A stretch of 64,000 bases of DNA from Enoplolaimus lenunculus. Lineage: Eukaryota; Nematoda; Enoplea; Enoplida; Thoracostomopsidae. A program made the translations under genes and the position numbers. The DNA lies in NCBI GenBank assembly GCA_030248215.1, contig JASANG010002182.1, positions 1 to 64,000 on the forward strand, given 5' to 3'. Numbering within the stretch: position 1 is the first letter of the stretch; each line of letters begins with the position of its first letter. The notes beneath the pieces were generated by a model. It saw nothing but the letters and a program-made list of their open reading frames with translations, was not told where the DNA came from and did no database searches. Positions 58,083 to 64,000 of this stretch are shown here, piece by piece.

Positions 58083-58276
58083 GACCCATGTTACTTTAAA
58101 GGGGCGTCCAGGTTTCTGATTGGTCTATAAAAGACAAGATTTAAATTTTAGATTTCCATTTTTTGCTTAGGCTAAGGCTTAGGCTTAGGCTTAGGAACTG
58201 ATTTTGTAACGCTTAGGCATAGGCTTAGGAATACGCTTAATCTACTGTTACGCCACTTAAAGAAGTAACATTGGTC
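58083..58276 (+). mobile_element. GGCC/TTAGGC MITE, type C, TSD
   Basis: GACCCATGTTACTTTAAAGGGGCG at left, ACTTAAAGAAGTAACATTGGTC at right. Flanks AAACAATT (58075-58082) and CAACAATT (58277-58284) agree at 7 of 8. Confidence 0.87.
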
Positions 58277-58284
58277 CAACAATT

Positions 58285-58700
58285 CATGTCTTAGAAAATC
58301 ACTCGGTAAAATGGCTTATTCGTACAAACACATTTTTCAATGTTCAATGCTTACTATTATTTTTATGTAATCACATTGTTTTTGACCGTATATCAGCGGA
58401 CAATATACAATTTTACGTTTTACAAGCAGCTAGGACAAGAGGACATATAGCTGAAACGGTTAGCCCGTCAGTGTGCCAAACGTAACATTGAAAGTTAGCG
58501 CATATCTCTGCCTTTCACTTGTGACAGGTATCATGGCACACTGTATCTCAAATTTGTGTTTTAATTATAAATTATACATTTAGTGTTTGATATTAATTTC
58601 AATAAAGTCGAATTTCACTAGCAACATTGTCAGTATTTCATAGTTTCAGCAATATTTTTCGTATCGAATCAGCCGGCATAAAAGCAGCGGTCATTGTTAT
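58285..58700. other. 3' flank of the muscarinic receptor gene
   Basis: Non-coding AT-rich DNA. No AATAAA on the minus strand that I would call with confidence. Confidence 0.3.
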
Positions 58701-59489
58701 TTATCTTACCCCAGCAGTTTGTACTCTCCGCGCATCAGTTGGCCCGTGATAGTGTGAGTGCCAATTCCCACGTAATATTTTCAAAAACGCCGCTTTAAAC
58801 TGCTTATTAGCATACGCGTAGCAAAACGGATTCAACGCACTGTTAATATAGCACATATAATAGCTGACGTAGAACAATGACGTTGGAACGCAATCGGGAC
58901 AAAATCCAACAATCGTCGCAAGAATAAAATACGGCGACCAAAACGCAACAAACGGCCCAATAATAATGGTAATCGTCCTGAGCGCTTTATGTGCTCGTTT
59001 CTCGGCTCGCAACGCTTTTCGTTGGCGTCGTCTGCGACGTTTTCGGCCGACGATTGCGTCGCCAACGGTTGTGGTGAAACCAGCTGCAAACGGAACTTGA
59101 TGCAGTCCGTCGTGAAATATGCTCAACAGACGATTTCGACAATTCGCTGCGCTTCCACCGCCAACGCTGCCACTTCCGCGACCAGAGTTGGTTTGAGATC
59201 TTGCACGCCGACCGTCGATTCCACGAGTTGCTTTGCTGCATTTTTGTCCACTCCGGATCGTTCGTTGATCGTCGTCTTCGTCTTCGTCGTCATCGTCGTC
59301 GCTTTCTTCACCGCCGCTGTTGTCCGCTGTCCCGGCCAGACATTCAGTTGATCGCCGACCACAATGACCAGATCTTTTCGTTAAAGCTGGAAACGCTTCA
59401 GCTGACCGTGATCGTGTGATCGAATCGGCATCGTTGGTGATTACTGGCGACAGATCTGGCGATACGACCGGTGTTGGCGAACAAGGCAC
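58701..59489 (-). CDS. Muscarinic receptor terminal exon with TM6 and TM7
   Basis: 262 codons plus stop. An acidic stretch ESDDDDDEDEDDD and a basic GRKRRRRRQRKALRAEKRAHK precede TM6; the KALRTI start of TM6 is the usual G-protein contact region. TM6, FCPDC loop and TM7 follow, then a short tail (FKAAFLKILRGNWH) as in nematode GAR receptors. Confidence 0.9.
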   Translation of the reverse strand: MPCSPTPVVSPDLSPVITNDADSITRSRSAEAFPALTKRSGHCGRRSTECLAGTADNSGGEESDDDDDEDEDDDQRTIRSGQKCSKATRGIDGRRARSQTNSGRGSGSVGGGSAANCRNRLLSIFHDGLHQVPFAAGFTTTVGDAIVGRKRRRRRQRKALRAEKRAHKALRTITIIIGPFVAFWSPYFILATIVGFCPDCVPTSLFYVSYYMCYINSALNPFCYAYANKQFKAAFLKILRGNWHSHYHGPTDARRVQTAGVR

Positions 59490-61800
59490 CTGGAAAAGTT
59501 GTTCATCAACGCGATATAACAATATCTCTACACAACTTATGCTGCAACCGATGCATAAAATGCAGTTTGGATAACAAATTTTTAATTCAAAGTTAAACGC
59601 TTCCGAGATCAAATCGTTGTCATGGCTGTACTTTCTGTATTGAACCAACTTGAATATTGTCAAAATGCTCAGAAAATTTTGTATTTTGATTATCAGCAAA
59701 ATAAAGCGAAATTTATATCAACACTTTTTCGTTTGAATACACTGATCCGTATGAGAAAAGTCCTAAAATATCGACTGTTGGCAAAAACGTTGATAATATG
59801 CGGATGAACTCGGCAGTTCCTTTGTGTCGATTGAATTTATCCAGATGCCGAACTTACTTGCAATAACGTCGGTCCTTGTGTCTCCGCCATTTCATCAAGA
59901 GCAGCCGCTAATCGTAGACTTGTGCTGTCTTGATCATTTTGGTGCCGTTGTCCAGGTACAGTTAATTGAGTGACCGATGATATTGAAACTTTGGCGGACG
60001 AAGCGGATACAGTAGTTCGCGACACTGTCCGCGAGCACGATTGTCTTACGGTTGGAGAACTGATCCCAGCGCCGCTGCTGCTATTTAGGGTCAGTCGGGA
60101 CCCACCCATCGATGACGTCAGTCTTCCGCCGGCATATGTTGCCATACTTCTAAATGACGCCGATTTGTCGCGAGATCCAGCGCTGCCACCAATCAAACTT
60201 CCCATCATCGACGATCGTATACTTGCGTTCATTGAGCTCAACTGCATTCGACTCCCGGCTCGACTTCCGCCTTTGATGTCACCGATTGCTTTGATGTCGC
60301 TGCTTCCTTTCATGTTGCCACTCGCTTTGAAGTTGCCGACTTCTCGTGATGTTTCGCCACCGGCTACGTGTTTCCATCGAAATGATTCTAGTTGACAACT
60401 GTTTCGTTTGCTATCCATCGATTCGATTCCAATCGCTGACGCGTCGGATTGAAGTCTAGACGAACGATAGCTGCCTACAACGTTGTACGATGGTTGCTGC
60501 CTGGACGTTTGTCGTGATTCACGGACTCTGTCTCCACCAGGATTGCTGTCGGTGTCGCTTTGAGATTCTTCTTCTTCATCATCTCCTTCATCATCTTCGT
60601 CGCTTGTTTCTGCATCACTCGTTGATTCGTATGGTCGAAAAATTGACATCTGACGCGTGCTAAAACGGCAACAAATGTTTTATGTTTTATACTTTAGTGC
60701 ATACGGTGAATAAAACAGAAAAGTTGGTTAAAAAAATATCAAGATTTAATTTTTGGACTGTGACTTTTCTTGCAATGCTCTCACAATTTGATGATTTGAA
60801 ACTCTAAAACTGGAATTATACACTGTAAATTCCAATGAGTTAATTAATCAACTCAGACGGAAAGTTAGTTATTTGCGAGTTAATGACAGTGAACTTTAAC
60901 TCACTCTGAGTTGACTTGATTATCACTCTGAGTTGAGTTGACTCTGGGTGAGTTGGTTAATTAACTCAGAATGAATTGAATCAATTCAAAATTCTGAGGT
61001 TTGACAGTCCTAACTCAGACTGAGTGATTTAACTCATTCTGAGTTAAAATCAACTCATTGGAATTTACAGTGTAATATTTTAATTTTACTATTCTATTTT
61101 CGTACCTCAGGTCAAGTTTTTCTTTTATTGCCGCAATCGATATCCGCGCTTTGACTTTCCTGTCACCGGTCGCTGAAGCAACCTTTGCCTTGCGCTGATG
61201 TTCACCATTTCTGTCAGCTGGGTCGCTTCCTTCAGTCAATTTTTTACGATCATTGTCATTGTTATTACTATTTTTGTTATTAATATTATCATTATCATTA
61301 TTGTTGTTTTTACTGTTATTATTATTACTATTACTATTATTGTTATTATTGTTATTATTATTATTACTATTATTATTATTGTTGTTGTTATTATTATTAA
61401 TATTGTTATTGTTGTTATTATCACTAGTATTAATGTTAGGTTTATTTACAGGTAAACTATGCCGAACGGTAGGAGTTGCTACTTCGTTATTGCCATAATC
61501 ATTGATAGGGTTACTGTCAGGGTTTAACACCGCCGTATTATGTTTAGTATCTGTATTTCTACGAAAACGCTGCATTTGAATTAGTTTTTGAGGTCCAAAA
61601 GCCTTGATGCTGATCGGCGAGGTCTCAGGAGACCTTGCAGCCAACGGACGGAACGAAGCTTCTTCAGATGACACGGGAACATGGACTGGATCGTTTCCGT
61701 TAACGTCAATTGATCTGTAGTTGCGGCTCACAGTTCGAAATGCTCGTTTGAATATGCTAACGTTTTCTGAATCAAGTTTCGAAGCATCCAGAGCACAATC
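58701..61800 (-). CDS. Muscarinic acetylcholine receptor (GAR-like), C-terminal three exons; 5' part outside the window
   Basis: G-protein-coupled receptor for acetylcholine in the plasma membrane. Three exons: 61800-61106, 60659-59858 and 59489-58701, joined by introns with GT/AG ends. Their summed length, 2,286 bases, stays in frame to the stop. Only TM6 and TM7 are present. TM6 has FVAFWSPY, TM7 has YYMCYINS and NPFCY. The spacing of the two ligand-box Tyr in TM7 and the FCPDC pair in the third outer loop are muscarinic hallmarks. About 600 or more residues precede TM6, so loop 3 is far longer than usual for this family; it is Asn-rich in the first exon and acidic or Ser-rich later. TM1-TM5 must lie upstream, beyond 61800. 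The final exon could splice onward at GGGGTAAGA, next to the stop. Family is firm; which paralogue is open. Confidence 0.87.
59490..59857 (-). other. Intron of the muscarinic receptor, 368 bp
   Basis: GTAAGT donor, CTTTTCCAG acceptor, phase 0. AT-rich, no repeat recognised. Confidence 0.8.
59858..60659 (-). CDS. Muscarinic receptor exon, loop 3 part 2 (acidic and Ser-rich)
   Basis: Acceptor TTTTAG|CACGCG, donor TTGCAA|GTAAGT. 268 codons counting the split one. Begins STRQMSIFRPYES, then an acidic run of about 17 Asp/Glu, then Ser/Gly-rich sequence with GNFKASGNMKGS-type repeats (SSDIKAIGDIKGG). Many possible phosphorylation sites. No membrane segment. Confidence 0.8.
60660..61105 (-). other. 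Intron of the muscarinic receptor, 446 bp
   Basis: GTACG donor and TTTTAG acceptor; more than half of it is the MITE at 60821-61072. Using TTTTAG rather than the nearer CGTCAG keeps the reading frame. Confidence 0.75.
60821..61072. mobile_element. MITE, CACTGTAAATTCCAATGAG family, 252 bp, in an intron
   Basis: CACTGTAAATTCCAATGAG at left, CATTGGAATTTACAGTG at right, TA on both flanks. Inserted 33 bp from the donor side of the intron. Confidence 0.9.
61106..61800 (-). CDS. Muscarinic receptor exon, loop 3 part 1 (poly-Asn)
   Basis: Acceptor TTTCATTTCAG before 61800 (phase 0), donor CTGAG|GTACG after 61106 (leaves 2 bases of a codon). 231 codons plus 2 bases. Encodes a soluble loop with about 50 Asn in a run broken by Ser, Ile, Asp and Lys (about 61262-61430), then a basic stretch GEHQRKAKVASATGDRKVK. 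Confidence 0.8.
61255..61435. repeat. AAT/AAC-type microsatellite encoding poly-Asn
   Basis: Reads ATT, GTT, ATT-type triplets on the plus strand, hence AAT and AAC codons on the coding minus strand. Poly-Leu and poly-Ile frames on the other strand are artefacts. Confidence 0.9.
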
Positions 61801-62382
61801 CTGAAATGAAAACCCAACATCCGTCAGTATAGGCATGTAGCGCCTATCTCCAGTTGATAGCACAACTGCCCGCTACGGGTAAGAAAATGTTGAAGCGGGT
61901 ATACCTGCGGGTAAAGAATTTCAAAGCGCGAGTAAAAATTTGTGATTCTACACCTGCGTAAAAGTTTCATAACAAAGTTGAAACCAGATAATTTAGAATA
62001 ACTTGAATTTTTAAACTGTTTTTATCGTTCGAGCGAAAAATAAGTAGCGAATATTAACATCAATGCACGGTAAAATTACACAATTACATTGAACGCAGAA
62101 GAAAAAAAGAAATGCTGGTAAACAAATTTTGAGCGGGTAAACGCGGGCAACGGGTGAAAACATTTTGCGCGGTTATACCCAGGGGTAAAAAATAAAATTT
62201 CCGCGGCTAAAGCGCAGCGTGGACAAAAATTCTTTACCTACTTACACCGCTGGTTGACAGCAAAATTTGTGATATAAACTAGGAATTCAAAGCCTTAAAG
62301 TTTCGATACAATTAGGCGTTAATCATATCCGCCACATAGGATGCGATTTCTTCTAGTTATAGTGACAGTGTGATCAAATCTG
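61801..62382. other. Non-coding; ACCCGCGG-type repeat at 61861-62265
   Basis: TTGATAGCACAACTGCCCGC at the left and GGTTGACAGCAAAATTTG at the right look like inverted ends. In between, CGGGTAAACGCGGG and GGGTATACC motifs recur in both orientations. Similar sequence at 4195-4275. If the receptor gene continues upstream, this lies in its intron. Confidence 0.5.
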
Positions 62383-62596
62383 GGCCAACGTAAATGACAG
62401 GGGCGAACAGTAATATAAGCATATTCTTAAGCCTAAACCTAAGCCTAATCCTAAACCTAAGCATAAAAATGGGCATATTTTTTAAGCCTAAGCGTAAGCC
62501 TATTCCTAAGCCAAGCTATAAAATTAGTCTAAAGCTTAAACTTACTCTATTGTAGTCCCACAGAAAAACTCGCCCCCCTTGATCTTTACATGGGTC
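62383..62596 (-). mobile_element. GGCC/TTAGGC MITE, type A
   Basis: GGGCCAACGTAAATGACAGGGGCG at left, CCCCCCTTGATCTTTACATGGGTC at right. Confidence 0.8.
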
Positions 62597-62632
62597 ACAC
62601 ACTGGTGAAGTTGTTTAACGTTTTGTGATATG

Positions 62633-62860
62633 TATAGATCAGGCGCAGACCGTTTTTCCATAGAACTGCTATAAAAGTAAACTTAAGCTTTAGACTAATT
62701 TTTGCATAAGCTTAGGCTTAGGCTTAAGCTTTAGACTAATTTTTGCATAAGCTTAGGCTTAGACTTACACCCAGGCTAAGGCTTAGTCATACGCTTATCG
62801 TTACGCTTAGCCTTAGGCGTAGAAACATGGTTACGCCTCTGTTACGTCTCTGATCTTATA
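62633..62860 (+). mobile_element. GGCC/TTAGGC MITE, type A, internal duplication
   Basis: GTATAGATCAGGCGCAGACCG at left; the block CTTAAGCTTTAGACTAATTT is present twice (about 62680 and 62725); right end GTTACGTCTCTGATCTTATAC. Confidence 0.7.
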
Positions 62861-62868
62861 CTTTAGCC

Positions 62869-63077
62869 GGCCCATGTATACAACAGGGCCGGAACGTTTT
62901 CCGGCGGATCTGTAATAGAGTAAGCTTAAGCTTTAGACTAATTCTTTTGCTTAGGCTTAGGCTTAGGCTTAGGCTTTAGGCGTAAGCTCATTCTTACGTT
63001 TAGGCTTAGGCTTCGGCTTAGGCAAGGCTTACGAATTTGCTTACACTACTGTTCCGGTCTTGTTCTATACATTGGTC
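62869..63077 (+). mobile_element. GGCC/TTAGGC MITE, type B, perfect 8-bp TSD at a splice site
   Basis: TSD CTTTAGCC at 62861-62868 and 63078-63085. Left end GGCCCATGTATACAACAGGG, right end GGTCTTGTTCTATACATTGGTC. The right TSD supplies the AG in front of the exon at 63084. Confidence 0.95.
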
Positions 63078-63083
63078 CTTTAG

Positions 63084-63432
63084 CCAATGGTTTCAAGAAG
63101 TATCGCCAAACGGTGAACCGGTGGTAAAAGTAGACATTTTCACGGATCAGCAAAACAAAATTGGAAAAATGTGTATTTCTCAATTTCATAGTCCACAATT
63201 TTTACTAACCTTTGATCCCATTGATCCAAAATGTGGCACAACCGGTTGCCTTAATTTTGGAGGACAAGCGCTTTTCGACATCACCACTGGAGTTTTCGGT
63301 GACGAACTACGCGGACGACTGACTTCTGTCAACGATAAGTTACTTTTAGGCGATGACGACTCTGAAATATTAACCCGTTCTCACATTGAGTGGTTTATAG
63401 GCAACAAAACGCAGTGTATATACGTTATATAA
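63084..63432 (+). CDS. Orphan coding exon, product unknown, probably terminal
   Basis: After CCTTTAG (acceptor) an open frame of 115 codons runs to TAA at 63430-63432. The peptide starts QWFQEVSPNGEPVVKVDIF, contains two close Cys (PKCGTTGCLNFGG), and ends in HIEWFIGNKTQCIYVI. Composition is balanced, unlike the neighbouring repeats, so it looks like real protein. I do not recognise the family. No signal peptide or membrane segment. Upstream exons would be expected between 61.8 and 63.0 kb or beyond the opposite-strand receptor, and I do not find them, so it may be a nested gene or a displaced exon. The usual acceptor pyrimidine tract was replaced by MITE sequence. Confidence 0.5.
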
Positions 63433-63488
63433 TATGTATCGCACCGTGTTTAACAATTGCAACACGGATACATAGTACTAAATCACCA

Positions 63489-63640
63489 CAAGACATGAGA
63501 GCCCCCTCGGGCTCAAGCGTCAAGCTCCTATAGCTGAGTAGTGATGGTATACGCTTCCCACTCCAGTCACTGGAGTTCGAATTATAGCATAAAAGTAGGT
63601 CTCAGGGGAAATAGAAAATAGTCATGTGAGAAAGTGTTAA
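63489..63640 (+). repeat. tRNA-derived SINE-like sequence, copy 2
   Basis: CACAAGACATGAGAGCC, AGCGTCAAGCTCCTATAG, then an A-box-like TAGCTGAGTAGTGATGG and a B-box-like GGAGTTCGAATT about 35 bp on. Same block order as 998-1165. Acceptor-stem pairing is poor, so a SINE or tRNA pseudogene, not a tRNA gene. Confidence 0.6.
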
Positions 63641-64000
63641 AATTATGTTAGAAATTAACATTTTCCGCCATAATTTGATGGATTACAAATTTATTGATCC
63701 CTCGTCAGTATAAAGCAAAACTATTACTTTCTTGTTATGACAACGGCTGACATTTGGCGTAAGTTACCTGGTAATTTTTTCATGCTACACAATATGTGCG
63801 TGCACCAGGTAGCAGGAAAAAATTTTTTCGTTGCGCGCAAGTTGTTGTGTAAGTAGAAAAAGCTACCAGGTGTAAATAAGTGTTTGTATAGCATGCATTA
63901 TATAATAGGACGAAAAGTTGAAGTTTAATTCTATTCACCGACCGTATTCTCAAATGTGTGTAGCACCTATCAGGTATTCAACAGGTTTTTTTTAACATTC
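63641..64000. other. Window end, nothing firm
   Basis: CGTATTCTCAAATGTGTGTAGCACCTATC near 63941 resembles 35800 and 48690, a further dispersed repeat cut by the window edge. Confidence 0.35.

Noticed and set aside
58989-59419. Several frames of 60-120 codons overlapping the receptor's last exon
   Set aside because: Other-frame shadows of the muscarinic receptor coding sequence.
61198-61498. Poly-Leu, poly-Ile and poly-Val membrane-like frames
   Set aside because: They are the antisense or shifted readings of the AAT/AAC tract that encodes poly-Asn in the muscarinic receptor.

Overview
The window looks like animal nuclear DNA, AT-rich, gene-poor and crowded with short transposons. I infer a nematode. 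The two recognisable host genes are neuronal-type G-protein-coupled receptors, one muscarinic with GAR-like features and one resembling nematode orphan peptide receptors. The hexamer TTAGGC, which is also the nematode telomere unit, recurs throughout. A mermithid or other Dorylaimia genome would fit, but the sequence alone does not fix the species.

Layout. 1-7129: repeats only, including a 1,040-bp foldback with 173-bp arms. 7130-13564: a complete-length Ty3/Gypsy LTR retrotransposon on the minus strand, with terminal repeats that read as identical, so it is young; it carries two 2A-like motifs upstream of gag. 13565-50671: about 37 kb with no gene I can support, filled by at least ten families of palindromic or terminal-inverted-repeat elements, minisatellites and low-complexity tracts. 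50672-54229: an intronless 1,184-residue receptor on the plus strand. 54230-58700: more of the same elements. 58701-61800: the last three exons of a muscarinic acetylcholine receptor on the minus strand; the exons holding TM1-TM5 are not in the window. 61801-64000: repeats plus one orphan plus-strand coding exon (63084-63432).

The most striking structure is a family of about 30 short elements that begin GGCCCATG and end CATGGGCC. They have TIRs of roughly 28 bp and cores built from TTAGGC/GCCTAA hexamers. Several carry clear 8-bp target-site duplications (TSDs), so the telomere-like repeats here are transposon cargo, not chromosome ends. One copy lies so close to the orphan exon that the exon's splice acceptor is inside the TSD. 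No copy was seen inside the LTR element, which suggests that insertion is younger than most of these elements.

The two receptors share long intracellular parts rich in homopolymeric Asn, plus Gln in one, which is unusual in both size and composition. Nothing in the sequence links them in one pathway beyond both being neuronal-type receptors.
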